A stretch of DNA of 64,000 bases, from positions 806,001 through 870,000 of the forward strand of contig JAWKKE010000001.1 of the NCBI GenBank assembly GCA_041393415.1, given 5' to 3'. A program made the position numbers and the translations under genes. The notes under the pieces are model-generated. The model was not told the DNA's origin and did not search any database. It saw only the letters and a program-made list of their open reading frames with translations. Below are positions 45,009 to 54,314 of this stretch, piece by piece; the stretch's first letter is position 1; each line of letters starts with the position of its first letter. This DNA is from Thermoleophilia bacterium (lineage in GTDB: Bacteria > Actinomycetota > Thermoleophilia > UBA2241).

Positions 45009-45332
45009 CGTGTCGCCTCCATGTGAGGCAGCCTACTGTGTAAACCGCGAGCCATTCAAGTCGTCGCAATCCCTACGACCACGTCGGACTTCACCCCGAC
45101 ATGCCCGACATCTATTCGAGGGCTTGCCCCGCCGAGATCACGCGTCAGCAACACCAGACACGCGGAGTGAGAATAAGCCCGCGAGCACCATGGCTGGACC
45201 ACGCCACCTCTGCAAGCCGCCGCAAGGCCGCTGGCTAGGTGAGCACGGAGGCCGTTCCAGACAAGAGCGACACCGACCTCACCGCCCCCCGACACTCGAG
45301 GCAGGCAGTGAGGCGAGCTCAACACCGGAAGG
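45009..45332. other. 324-bp gap with no supported gene
   Basis: It contains the upstream region of the ZIP gene and the downstream end of the DUF3618-like gene. Short open frames here have no recognisable content or codon support. A weak GTCGG/CCGAC inverted repeat (45083-45100) is the only structure seen. Confidence 0.5.
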
Positions 45333-45587
45333 CTAGCGCCGTCGGCCTCTTCCGCGCAGAATCCCGGCAGTCAATGATGCGGCCAAGAGGAGAGCAAGAA
45401 TCACGGGAGCAAGACGACGGCCGAGGTGACCCACGCGCGCACCTGTCGCCCGAGTTGCTCCCGTGACCTCGGTGGCGACAGCGCCGAGATCCGCAATGGA
45501 TTGCACCAGCGCCGCCCGCTGCGTCTTGATGTCGGCAACGATCGCTTCCCGACTACGAGAACGCCGCGCCTGAGGACTAGCTGTCAT
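45333..45587 (-). CDS. DUF3618-like small membrane protein
   Basis: 84 residues: a basic start (RRSRSREAIVADIKTQRAALVQSI) that forms an amphipathic helix, then ADLGAVATEV, one membrane segment (LAPVILALLLAASLTAGIL) and a basic tail. This order is that of DUF3618 proteins, typical of Actinobacteria and usually next to a Holin-X-type protein, as here. ATG 45587 lies inside the end of the upstream gene (11-bp overlap). The function is not known; the position suggests a membrane-associated partner of the Holin-X protein. Confidence 0.7.
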   Translation of the reverse strand: MTASPQARRSRSREAIVADIKTQRAALVQSIADLGAVATEVTGATRATGARVGHLGRRLAPVILALLLAASLTAGILRGRGRRR

Positions 45588-46200
45588 GATGAACCTCGCG
45601 TTGGGAGGCAGTGTCGGCAGCCTCAGCGGATGCGTTGGGTGCCCCAGTCGCCTGACCGTCCCCGCGAGCAAGAGGCCTAGCCAGCCACAACGGCTGATAC
45701 GGTGCAACCTGATCCGCCGGGCGAACTGGCTCCGCCACGGAATGTGACGTCGGCAGAATGCGTGTCGCTGTCTCTTGCACCTGCGTTCTCACAGCCGCCA
45801 CCGTCGCCTGCGCTTCGGCCACTGCGCGCTCCGGGACAGGCGTGCCTGCGCGAATGATCTGGGCTCGACCGACGAGCGCCAGAATCAGCGCAACGAGCAA
45901 GAGCCCAACTGCAACAATCAAGAGCGCCGCCCACCACGGCACCACGAGCGCGAGAGCTGCGGCAATCGTCGCGAGCGTGAAGCCGACGAAGAAGAACACG
46001 AGAACGGCGGCCGCAGCCAACATGCCCAGCGCACTTCCGTACTGTGCGCCTTTCGCCTTCAGCTCAGCGGCCAGCAGCTCGAGATTGAGCTGCACGAGTT
46101 GCTGGCCGCGATTACGAATATCCGCGATTGAGGAGGTAATGCGTTGGCGAATGTCCACCGTCTCTGGATGCCTCCTCAGAGCAGCTCTGGCGCGCTCCAC
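45577..46200 (-). CDS. Holin-X-like membrane protein (phage holin superfamily III, actinobacterial)
   Basis: 207 residues: an amphipathic N-terminal region (SIADIRNRGQQLVQLNLELLAAEL), two membrane segments in a hairpin (ALGMLAAAAVLVFFFVGFTL and VVPWWAALLIVAVGLLLVALI) and a long hydrophilic tail. This is the layout of the PF07332-type Holin-X family, which despite the name is a chromosomal protein with no proven lysis role. It overlaps the upstream dihydroorotate-dehydrogenase-like gene by 25 bp and the next gene by 11 bp. Nothing in the window suggests a prophage. Confidence 0.75.
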   Translation of the reverse strand: MERARAALRRHPETVDIRQRITSSIADIRNRGQQLVQLNLELLAAELKAKGAQYGSALGMLAAAAVLVFFFVGFTLATIAAALALVVPWWAALLIVAVGLLLVALILALVGRAQIIRAGTPVPERAVAEAQATVAAVRTQVQETATRILPTSHSVAEPVRPADQVAPYQPLWLARPLARGDGQATGAPNASAEAADTASQREVHHDS

Positions 46201-47192
46201 GAGTGCAGAGTGCGCACATAGTTGGCACGCTCAAAAGCCGACGGGTCGTCGGTTGCCAGGTAGCTCGCGCTTCCGCGCAGCTCCCCAACGGACTCATACT
46301 CGTTCTCGTCCATCCAACTCAGTAGATCACGTTCGACGGCAGCGAAGTGGCTGGGGCCGTTAAGGAGTATCGCGGATGTCATCATCGCAACATCCGCCCC
46401 CGCGAGCAGCGCCTTGGCAGCGTCAACCGCCGTATGAACACCAGTGCTCGCAGCGAGCGACGTTTCCGCGCCCAAACGCGAGCGCAGGATCGCGGTCCAC
46501 ATCACGGGGAGACGCAGTTCCCAAGATTGGCTCAGCTCGACTCGGGGCACGATCTCGCGCGTATTCACATCCAACTCGGGTTGGTAGAAGCGGTTGAAGA
46601 GCACAAGTCCGTTGGCCCCAGCTGCTACGACGTCTTTCGCGAAGCTCGCCAGCGTCGAGTAATACGGCGAGATCTTCACGGCGAGCGGAATAGTAAGCGA
46701 GTCCCGCACCTCGCGAATCACCGCCAGATCGTTGGCCTCAAGAGCTGCTCCAGTCAACGCCGGCTCCGTGGCAATGCGGTAGAGGTTCAACTCGAGCGCA
46801 TCCGCTCCCGCTTCCTCAATCATGCGTGCGTAGCGCACCCATCCGCCCGGTGAAGAGGCGTTGAGACTGGCGATCACCGGGATATCGAGCCGGGTCTTCA
46901 TCTGCTCGAGAGCGCCCAAGTAGTGATCCGTCGTCGTCTCGAAAGCTGAGAAGTCCGGGAAGTAGTTGAGCGCTTCAGCGAAGCCCTCAGTGCCGGTCTC
47001 GAGAGCTCGGTCCAACTCGAGTTGCTCATGGACGATCTCTTCTTCAAACAGCGACGGAAGAACGATTGCCGCCGCGCCACCCTGCTGCAGGCGCAGGGCG
47101 TGATCAGGGTGCCTTGTCAACGGACCCGCGGAGGCGACCAGCGGCGACCGAAGATCCAATCCGAGGTACTTCGTGGCGAGACGCGTCATCAC
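46176..47192 (-). CDS. Dihydroorotate-dehydrogenase-like flavoprotein
   Basis: 338-residue TIM barrel of the DHOD-like group: TKYLGLDLRSPLVASAGPLT at the start, IPVIASLNASSPGGW, GADALELNLY, IPLAVKISPYYS and ANGLVLFNRFYQPELD, ending with STGVHTAVDAAKALLAGADV for the FMN phosphate. The catalytic region differs from true PyrD, and the gene sits right after nifJ (overlap GTGATG), an association seen in other anaerobes. It probably is an FMN enzyme linked to pyruvate/ferredoxin metabolism rather than pyrimidine synthesis. Start GTG 47192 or ATG 47189. Confidence 0.8.
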   Translation of the reverse strand: MMTRLATKYLGLDLRSPLVASAGPLTRHPDHALRLQQGGAAAIVLPSLFEEEIVHEQLELDRALETGTEGFAEALNYFPDFSAFETTTDHYLGALEQMKTRLDIPVIASLNASSPGGWVRYARMIEEAGADALELNLYRIATEPALTGAALEANDLAVIREVRDSLTIPLAVKISPYYSTLASFAKDVVAAGANGLVLFNRFYQPELDVNTREIVPRVELSQSWELRLPVMWTAILRSRLGAETSLAASTGVHTAVDAAKALLAGADVAMMTSAILLNGPSHFAAVERDLLSWMDENEYESVGELRGSASYLATDDPSAFERANYVRTLHSWSAPELL

Positions 47193-50100
47193 ACGACCTC
47201 CTCGTCCTTGTCTGTGCCGCTTCCATCTCGTTGCCTGGCCGCCGACTCGGATTCAATAGGGATTCGGCGGGAGACCGTTGTCAGCTGCTGGTAGTAGCGC
47301 CAACGTTCATCGACATCAGCCTGGATGAGATCGAGCAGCCTCTCAGCGCGGTCAGGGTGCGTCCTGCTCAGAATCGCGAAACGTGCCTCGTTCGCCAGGA
47401 AGTCGCGCACCGGCATGGACGGTTCGCGTGAGTCCAGCGTGAACGGCTGACCGTTCTCTGTACCGGTTGGACGGAAGCGATAGAGCGGCCAATAGCCACA
47501 CTTGACGGCGTTCTTCTGGTGCTCCATCGACTTCGACATATCGATGCCGTGCGCCACACAGGTGCTATAGGCGATGACCAACGAAGGACCCGGCCACGCG
47601 TCCGCCTCCAGAAGAGCCTTGACTGCCTGCGCGTCATTGGCGCCCATTGCGATCTGCGCGACGTACACCGCACCGTACGACGAGGCTATGGCGCCAAGAT
47701 CCTTCTTGGGCGTCGCCTTGCCCCAAGACGCGAACTTGGCCACGGCGCCGCGAGGTGTTGCTTTGGACGCCTGCCCGCCGGTGTTCGAGTAGACCTCTGT
47801 GTCAAGCACGAGAATATTCACATTCCGACCTGACGACAGAACGTGGTCCAATCCGCCGAAGCCGATGTCGTACGCCCAGCCGTCCCCGCCCACGATCCAG
47901 ACGCCCTTGCTGACGAGATTGTCGGCGACGGCGATCAGATGCTCGACGTTGGAGTCGCCATCGTCGAGCTCGCGCAGCGCATCAACGAGACGCGCCACGC
48001 GCTCGCGCTGGGCGACGATACCCTTCTCGGTCTCCTGATCGGCGCAGAGAATAGCCGCAACGAGCTCCGAATCCAGTCGCGGAGCGAGCTCCTGCAACAG
48101 TTGCACGGCACGCTTCGCCTGCGCCTCGTACCCGAGCCTCAAGCCGAGGCCAAACTCCGCATTGTCTTCGAACAGTGAGTTGCACCAGGCGGGACCTCTG
48201 CCATCTTCATTGACCGTCCAGGGCGTCGTGGGCAGATTGCCACCGTAGATCGACGAACAGCCGGTGGCGTTCGCGATGACGATGCGATCGCCGAACAGCT
48301 GCGAAACAAGCTTGACGTACGGCGTCTCACCGCAACCCGCACAAGCTCCCGAGAACTCGAAGAGCGGCTCGAGAAGCTGCGAGCCCTTGACAGTGTCGTG
48401 AGCGACGAGATTGCGATCAATCTGCGGCAAGCCATCAAAGAAGTCCCACATGGGACGCTCGACGTCGCGATGCTCAAGCGCCGGCTCCATGCTGATCGCC
48501 TTGTGCCGCGCCTCTGACTTGCTGCGCGCCGGGCACACTTCCACACACACCCCGCAGCCGGTGCAATCGTCCGGAGCCACCTGAATCGTCACAAGATGGT
48601 CGGCCAGATCCTTAGATCGATAGGGCTTGGACTTGAAGCCCTCAGGTGCATTCGTGAGCGCGTTCGGTTCGTACACTTTCATGCGAATCGATGCGTGCGG
48701 ACACACGATTGAGCACTTGCCGCAGTCAATGCAGACCTCCGGATCCCAGATCGGGATGGCATGGCCAATGGCACGCTTCTCGTACTTGGTCGTCCCGGTT
48801 GGGAACGTGCCGTCGACTGGGAACGCGCTGACAGGAAGCAGTTCTCCCTCACCAGCCATCATGCGAGCGGTAACCTCGCGCACGAACTCGGGAGCCCCCT
48901 CCATGTCGACACCCGCCACCTCGGCGCCAGCAGTGACGGTCGCTGGAATCGTGACCCGCTCAAGAACCTCAAGCGAACGGTCGATGGCAGCGAAGTTGCG
49001 CTCGACAACGGCCGGGCCGCGCTTGCCGTACGTCTTCTGCACAGATTCCTTGATGCGAGCAATCGCCTCATCAGCCGCCAAGACGCCGGAGAGCTTGAAG
49101 AAACACGGTTGCATGACGGTGTTGATGCGGTTACCCATGCCGACTTCTTGGGCGATGCGATTGGCGTCGATCACCCAGAATTGGATTTGCTTGTCGATGA
49201 GCTGCTGCTGCACGCCGACGGGGAGATGCTCCCACACCTCGGCCGCAGGGTACGGGCTGTTGAGCAAGAACGTGCCACCCTGGCGGGCGCGATCGAGCAC
49301 CTTCATCCTCTCCAAGAGTCCGAACTGATGGCAGGCAATAAAATCGGCCATTTCAATCTCGTACGTAGAAAGAATGGGATTCGGCCCGAAGCGCAAGTGA
49401 GAGACCGTCACAGAACCCGACTTCCTGGAGTCGTAGACGAAGTGGCCCTGCGCATAGAGATCCGTGTTCTCACCGATGATCTTGACTGAGCTCTTGTTTG
49501 CACCCACCGTTCCGTCCGAGCCGAGACCGAAGAACATCGCCTCAACCAGACCGTCCGACCGCTCTACACTGAACTCGAGATCGGGAGCCAAGCTGAGCTG
49601 CGTCACGTCGTCTGTAATTCCAACGGTGAAGCGCCGCTTGGGGTTGTCCTTCTCGAGCTCATCGAGAACCGCCTTGACCATTCCGGGAGTGAACTCCTTG
49701 GACGCGAGACCATAGCGACCGCCGACGACGCGCGGCAGGCTCGAGAACGCCGGGTGTGCTGATGCCATGTTCTCAACGAGCGCGGCGAGAACATCAAGAT
49801 ACAGCGGCTCCCCCGACGCCCCAGGCTCTTTCGTGCGGTCGAGAACGGCGATGGAGCGTGTTGTCGGCGGCAGCGCAGCCACGAACTGCTCCATCGGGAA
49901 CGGGCGATAGAGGCGAACTTTGAGCAGGCCCACACGCTCGCCGCTTGCGCTCAGCGCTCGGACGGCTTCCTGAGCGGCACCAATGCCCGAACCCATCATG
50001 ACGATAACGCGCTCTGCGTCGAGAGCACCGTCATACTCCACGAGTCCGTAGTGCCGCCCCGTGCGTTGCTCGAAAGCAGTCATCGTCTCGGCGACGATAC

Positions 50101-50821
50101 TCGGCGCCGCGTCATAGAACAGATTGCATGCCTCGCGACCCTGGAAGAACGTATCGGGGTTCTGCGCCGTCCCACGAATCACCGGAGCGTCAGGAGTGAG
50201 GCCGCGAGCGCGGAAAGCCAGTACGTCCTCGTCTGTCACGAGTGCCTTTATGTCGTCCACGCTCAGCAAATCCACGCTGTCGACTTCGTGCGAGGTGCGG
50301 AACCCGTCGAAGAAGTGCATGAACGGCACCCGCGAACGCAGCGCAGCAGCGTGAGCGATGAGCGCAAGATCCTGCGCCTCCTGCACCGACGCGGAGCACA
50401 GCATGGCGAATCCGGCCGTGCGGGCGTGCATCACATCGCTGTGATCACCGTAGATGGCCAGCGCGTGGGTCGCCAGCGTACGCGCGGACACGTGAATAAC
50501 CGTCGGGGTGAGTTCGCCCGCAATCTTGAACATGTTGGGCACCATGAGAAGCAAGCCCTGCGACGCCGTGAACGTAGTCGAGAGCGCGCCCTTCTGCAGC
50601 GCCCCGTGCAACGCACCGGCCGCTCCAGCTTCCGACTGCATCTCGATGATTTCGGGGACCATACCCCAGATGTTGGGCTTGCCTGCCGCAGCCCAGTCGT
50701 CAGAGTATTCGCCCATCGGCGAGGCTGGGGTGATGGGATAGATTGCCACGACTTCGCTGAGGGCGTAGGCGACACGCGCAGCCGCCTCGTTCCCGTCAAT
50801 GCAAGCCCACTGCCCTTCCAA
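47189..50821 (-). CDS. nifJ: Pyruvate:ferredoxin (flavodoxin) oxidoreductase
   Basis: 1210 residues, single-chain form. It oxidises pyruvate with CoA to acetyl-CoA and CO2 and reduces ferredoxin or flavodoxin. Order: domain I with AIYPITPASPMGEYSDDW, domain II, the gamma domain (GLGSDGTVGANKSSVKI), two [4Fe-4S] sites (CIDCGKCSIVCPHASI near 695 and CTGCGVCVEVCPA near 747) and the TPP domain (CAGCGETPYVKLVSQLFGDR; GGDGWAYDIGFGGLDHVL). The TTG start is preceded by GGGAGGCACAG. The 560-bp divergent gap to ppcA is the longest in the window. It marks at least part-time anaerobic life. Confidence 0.96.
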   Translation of the reverse strand: MEGQWACIDGNEAAARVAYALSEVVAIYPITPASPMGEYSDDWAAAGKPNIWGMVPEIIEMQSEAGAAGALHGALQKGALSTTFTASQGLLLMVPNMFKIAGELTPTVIHVSARTLATHALAIYGDHSDVMHARTAGFAMLCSASVQEAQDLALIAHAAALRSRVPFMHFFDGFRTSHEVDSVDLLSVDDIKALVTDEDVLAFRARGLTPDAPVIRGTAQNPDTFFQGREACNLFYDAAPSIVAETMTAFEQRTGRHYGLVEYDGALDAERVIVMMGSGIGAAQEAVRALSASGERVGLLKVRLYRPFPMEQFVAALPPTTRSIAVLDRTKEPGASGEPLYLDVLAALVENMASAHPAFSSLPRVVGGRYGLASKEFTPGMVKAVLDELEKDNPKRRFTVGITDDVTQLSLAPDLEFSVERSDGLVEAMFFGLGSDGTVGANKSSVKIIGENTDLYAQGHFVYDSRKSGSVTVSHLRFGPNPILSTYEIEMADFIACHQFGLLERMKVLDRARQGGTFLLNSPYPAAEVWEHLPVGVQQQLIDKQIQFWVIDANRIAQEVGMGNRINTVMQPCFFKLSGVLAADEAIARIKESVQKTYGKRGPAVVERNFAAIDRSLEVLERVTIPATVTAGAEVAGVDMEGAPEFVREVTARMMAGEGELLPVSAFPVDGTFPTGTTKYEKRAIGHAIPIWDPEVCIDCGKCSIVCPHASIRMKVYEPNALTNAPEGFKSKPYRSKDLADHLVTIQVAPDDCTGCGVCVEVCPARSKSEARHKAISMEPALEHRDVERPMWDFFDGLPQIDRNLVAHDTVKGSQLLEPLFEFSGACAGCGETPYVKLVSQLFGDRIVIANATGCSSIYGGNLPTTPWTVNEDGRGPAWCNSLFEDNAEFGLGLRLGYEAQAKRAVQLLQELAPRLDSELVAAILCADQETEKGIVAQRERVARLVDALRELDDGDSNVEHLIAVADNLVSKGVWIVGGDGWAYDIGFGGLDHVLSSGRNVNILVLDTEVYSNTGGQASKATPRGAVAKFASWGKATPKKDLGAIASSYGAVYVAQIAMGANDAQAVKALLEADAWPGPSLVIAYSTCVAHGIDMSKSMEHQKNAVKCGYWPLYRFRPTGTENGQPFTLDSREPSMPVRDFLANEARFAILSRTHPDRAERLLDLIQADVDERWRYYQQLTTVSRRIPIESESAARQRDGSGTDKDEEVV

Positions 50822-51382
50822 CTGTGCCTCCCTCGTCGCCGTGCCGACACGCGTCGAACAACTCCACCAACTCCGCCTCAGGATCCGTTATCGACTCGGT
50901 CCTGTTCCGTGGCGATGTCCAATCTGCCGCAAGCGACAGGAAGCTATTCTGACCGGCCAATCCCATGGTGGCAAGCGCTCCCCGGCGTTGCTTGCCGGCT
51001 GACACCACCGCCTGCTACGGGCCGGCACGCCAACGCTGAGGGCCTGCAAAGCGATTAGGTGCAGGCGATGTCCCCATCCGCAGAGATGCAACCATCGACG
51101 CGATGATACGCGCCGGACGTTCGCGCTGTCGTGAACAGCAGCGACAGCGCCTCCACATGCCGGCGTTAGAGAGTCGATGCGCTCGCCGAAGCTTGCTCCT
51201 TCGTACGGGAGCGCACCCGCCGCAGAAGCAGCCACCTGCTTCGCTTCTCGGTCTACCGATGCGACAGTCCACGGCGACTGCCTTGGCGGCCAGCGCGAGC
51301 CGAAACGTGACTCGGCATGAGGAGGGCGAGTACCATGCGAGAGTGAGGATTTCCGTCATCCATGAGAGGAGCGACACACGCG
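50822..51382. promoter_or_regulatory. Divergent control region between nifJ and ppcA
   Basis: No gene with homology or plausible codon use is seen on either strand. The most striking structure is a perfect 9-bp inverted repeat, GCGCTGTCG (51123-51131) and CGACAGCGC (51142-51150), with a 10-base loop. Because both flanking genes point away, this cannot be a terminator of either; an operator or 5'-leader hairpin is more likely. Confidence 0.4.
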
Positions 51383-52858
51383 ATGTTTGCTGATGAGGCC
51401 CCCTCGATCCCGCGGTGCATGAGCACGCAACACCCCGACAATGTGAACGTGCCGTTCTTCTCGTCGGGTCCGGAGCTAAGTGGCGAGGACGAGGTCCAAG
51501 AAGCGTACTACGCGTTCTCGCACCTTGGCTGCGATGAGCAGATGTGGGATGTCGAGGGCAAAGAGGTCGACTCCTTCGTGGTGAAGAAGCTCCTCACCCA
51601 TCACGAGCCTTACTTCACAGACAACCGGCTGGGGCGCGACCTCTTTCTCACACTGCGCGTACCCAATCCTACCGTTGAGAGGACGGAGGCAAAGATACTG
51701 CTCGAGACGCTCGAGAGTATTCCTCGATCGTTCGACGCCTCCAGACACGTATTCGGCGACGACCTCGCTCCTATCTTCGAAGTCATCCTGCCGATGACGA
51801 CATCCGCCAAGTGTGTGGACCGCGTCTACCACTACTACCGTGACTTCATCGTGGGGCGCCAACACAAAGCGTTCTTCGACGGCGACATCTCGATCGCAGA
51901 GTGGATTGGCGAGTTCAAGCCCGACTTGATCAACGTCATCCCGCTGTTTGAGGACCTGCCACACCTCGCAGCCGCGGACACAATCACGGAGGCCTACGTG
52001 TCGAACAAGGGCGTCACGCACCAGCGGGTGTTCCTCGCGCGCTCTGACCCGGCATTGAACTACGGCATTGTGAGTGCAGTGTTGGCGACTAAGATAGCGC
52101 TCGCTCGACTCGAGCGCCTCGCGCAGCGCACCGGTGTCGCCATTCACCCAATCCTCGGGGCGGGATCTGCCCCGTTCCGCGGCAACCTGTCGCCGATCAA
52201 CGCTCCACGCGTGGCGCAGGAGTACCCAAGCGTCGAGACCTTCACGGTCCAGTCAGCCTTCAAGTACGACCACGCGCCGACTGAAGTCATGAATGCCATT
52301 CGCTACCTGCGCGACAGAGCTACTCGCCCAGCCCATGAGATCGATGAAGCCGCCGCACTCGACCTCACCGAGAGGTACTCAGCGGAGTACCAACGGCAGG
52401 TACAGGATCTCGCGCCCATCATCAACTCCGTCGCCCGCTTCGTGCCGAGCCGACGCAAGCGCAAGCTCCACGTCGGTCTGTTCGGGTATTCCCGCCGACT
52501 CGGAGACGTTCAACTGCCGCGAGCAATCGCGTTCACCGCGGCCTTGTACTCAATCGGCGTCCCGCCGGAGCTCCTCGGCCTGTCTGCGCTCACAACCGAA
52601 GACCTCGCGTTCTTGCGCAGCACGTATCGGCACTTCGATTCTGATCTCAAGGACGCCATGAGGTACGCAGATGTTGAGAGCCCCCACATGCCCAGAGCAG
52701 TCGTGCGTGCATTGCGTAAGCTCGGTATCGCCGCCGTCCAGGACGAGGAACACCTCGACCTGACCCGGCAAATCACAGCGCTAGTCACTCGGGAACGCGC
52801 GGAGAGCGTGCCGGATCTCGTGGTGAGAGCCGCGATCCAGCGCCGCTTCCTCGGCTAG
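51383..52858 (+). CDS. ppcA: Phosphoenolpyruvate carboxylase, archaeal type
   Basis: About 491 residues, roughly half the length of the common bacterial enzyme and typical of the archaeal-type family. The start IPRCMSTQHPDNVNVPFF is the family N-terminus. Other blocks are DEQMWDVEGKEVD, FEVILPMTTSAKC, LIPLFED-like VIPLFEDLPHL, ARSDPALNYG and LGAGSAPFRGNLSPIN. It carboxylates PEP to oxaloacetate. I take ATG 51383 (GGAG 11 bp upstream); ATG 51362 is possible. It faces nifJ across a long gap, so C3 carboxylation and decarboxylation may be co-controlled. Confidence 0.92.
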   Translation: MFADEAPSIPRCMSTQHPDNVNVPFFSSGPELSGEDEVQEAYYAFSHLGCDEQMWDVEGKEVDSFVVKKLLTHHEPYFTDNRLGRDLFLTLRVPNPTVERTEAKILLETLESIPRSFDASRHVFGDDLAPIFEVILPMTTSAKCVDRVYHYYRDFIVGRQHKAFFDGDISIAEWIGEFKPDLINVIPLFEDLPHLAAADTITEAYVSNKGVTHQRVFLARSDPALNYGIVSAVLATKIALARLERLAQRTGVAIHPILGAGSAPFRGNLSPINAPRVAQEYPSVETFTVQSAFKYDHAPTEVMNAIRYLRDRATRPAHEIDEAAALDLTERYSAEYQRQVQDLAPIINSVARFVPSRRKRKLHVGLFGYSRRLGDVQLPRAIAFTAALYSIGVPPELLGLSALTTEDLAFLRSTYRHFDSDLKDAMRYADVESPHMPRAVVRALRKLGIAAVQDEEHLDLTRQITALVTRERAESVPDLVVRAAIQRRFLG

Positions 52859-52883
52859 TCGACAGAAGACGGAGAGGAGCCCC

Positions 52884-54314
52884 TTGGAGTCGGAAGAGTT
52901 CCGTCAGCTGGGTCACGCGCTCATCGATTGGGTGGCCGACTATCGTAACCAAATGGCGTCGCTCCCGGTCATGAGCCGTGTACAGCCGGGTGACATTGCG
53001 GCGCGCTTCGCCCCCGAGCCGCCACAGCGACCGACGGGTTTCGCATCACTGCTGAGTGATTTGGATGAGATGATTCTGCCTGGGATTACCCACTGGAATC
53101 ATCCCGGCTGGTTCGCCTATTTTCCCTCAAACACGGATCTGTCTTCTGTTCTCGCCGATCTCGTGACCGCTGGTCTCGGCGCGCAAGGCATGAGCTGGCA
53201 AACATCACCTGCCGCGACGGAACTCGAGGACGTCGTCATGGAATGGCTGCGTCAAATGCTGGGTCTGTCTGAGGCCTTTTCAGGCGTTATCCACGATACC
53301 GCCAGCACCGCGACGCTGTGCGCTCTTCTCTGTGCTCGCGAACGCACGACCGAGTTCGCGCAGGTGCGCGGGGGCATGCAGAGCGAATCTGCGCCGCTCG
53401 TCGTCTATGCGTCCGATCAAGCGCACAGCTCGATTCCGAAAGCCGCGTTGCTTGCCGGCTTCGGGGCCGACAACCTTCGTCTCATCGGCACCGACGATGA
53501 TCATGCTCTCCGAATCGACGAACTCGAGACGGCCATTGCGAAGGACGCGGCAGACGGCCGCAGGCCGTGCGCGATCGTGGCCGCAGTCGGAACCACAGCG
53601 ACGACCGCCGTGGATCCTGTGGCCGCCATTGCCGAGTCGGCCCGCCGCCACGGCCTCTGGCTGCACGTCGATGCCGCGATGATCGGCAGCGCCATGATCT
53701 GCCCGGAGCTTCGCTGGGCTTGGGCGGGTGTTGAGGCCGCCGACTCGGTCGTGCTGAATCCGCACAAGTGGCTCGGGGCAGGCTTCGATCTCTCTGCGTA
53801 TTACGTGCGCGACCCCGATCATCTCGTGCGCGTCATGAGCACCAATCCGAGCTACTTGCGCACGGCACAAGACGGGATTGCCCGGAACCTGCGTGACTGG
53901 GGCATCCCCCTAGGACGTAGATTCCGCGCGCTCAAGCTCTGGTTCCTGCTCCGCTCGCATGGCGTTGAGGGCCTGCAGGCACGTCTTCGCCGAGACATCG
54001 CCAATGCCGACTGGCTACGCGCACGAATCGACGAGGCACCAGACTGGCGACGGGTGGCGCCGGCACCGTTCCAGACAGTCTGCGCACAACACGTGCCCAT
54101 CAGCCTCGCCGGCGACGAAGACGCCCTGCGTCTTCACAACCTCTCGATCATCGACCGGGTCAACACGGACGGGCACTACTACTTGACTCCGGCAACCCTG
54201 AAAGGGAAGCAGATACTCCGCCTATCGATCGGCGCTCAGGCAACAGAGAGAGTGCATGTCGAGGGGCTCTGGCAGGCGCTCTGCCGAGCGGCTCAGTCGT
54301 CAAAGCCCGCGTAG
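52884..54314 (+). CDS. Group II PLP-dependent decarboxylase (aromatic-amino-acid type)
   Basis: 476 residues. Family blocks are THWNHPGWFAYFPSNTDLSS (N-terminal), SEAFSGVIHDTASTATLCAL, VYASDQAHSSIPKAALLAG, WLHVDAAMIGSAM and LNPHKWLGAGFD, with the PLP lysine at Lys295. The pattern fits aromatic-L-amino-acid decarboxylases (DDC/TDC) but the substrate cannot be fixed. TTG start with AGGAG 9 bp before it, 25 bp after ppcA. The usual VDAAYAGSA is VDAAMIGSA here, a change next to the PLP ring. The 3' end overlaps the convergent small gene by 22 bp. Confidence 0.88.
   Translation: MESEEFRQLGHALIDWVADYRNQMASLPVMSRVQPGDIAARFAPEPPQRPTGFASLLSDLDEMILPGITHWNHPGWFAYFPSNTDLSSVLADLVTAGLGAQGMSWQTSPAATELEDVVMEWLRQMLGLSEAFSGVIHDTASTATLCALLCARERTTEFAQVRGGMQSESAPLVVYASDQAHSSIPKAALLAGFGADNLRLIGTDDDHALRIDELETAIAKDAADGRRPCAIVAAVGTTATTAVDPVAAIAESARRHGLWLHVDAAMIGSAMICPELRWAWAGVEAADSVVLNPHKWLGAGFDLSAYYVRDPDHLVRVMSTNPSYLRTAQDGIARNLRDWGIPLGRRFRALKLWFLLRSHGVEGLQARLRRDIANADWLRARIDEAPDWRRVAPAPFQTVCAQHVPISLAGDEDALRLHNLSIIDRVNTDGHYYLTPATLKGKQILRLSIGAQATERVHVEGLWQALCRAAQSSKPA

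Noticed and set aside
45056..45325. 89-codon minus-strand open frame in the gap before the ZIP gene
   Set aside because: No Shine-Dalgarno, no motif and unlikely amino-acid composition.
45577..46200. Prophage remnant suggested by the holin-like protein
   Set aside because: No endolysin, structural or integrase gene is near; Holin-X proteins are ordinary chromosomal genes in Actinobacteria.
50796..51377. Short open frames in the nifJ-ppcA gap
   Set aside because: They overlap the nifJ start or lack start signals and homology; the gap is better read as a control region.
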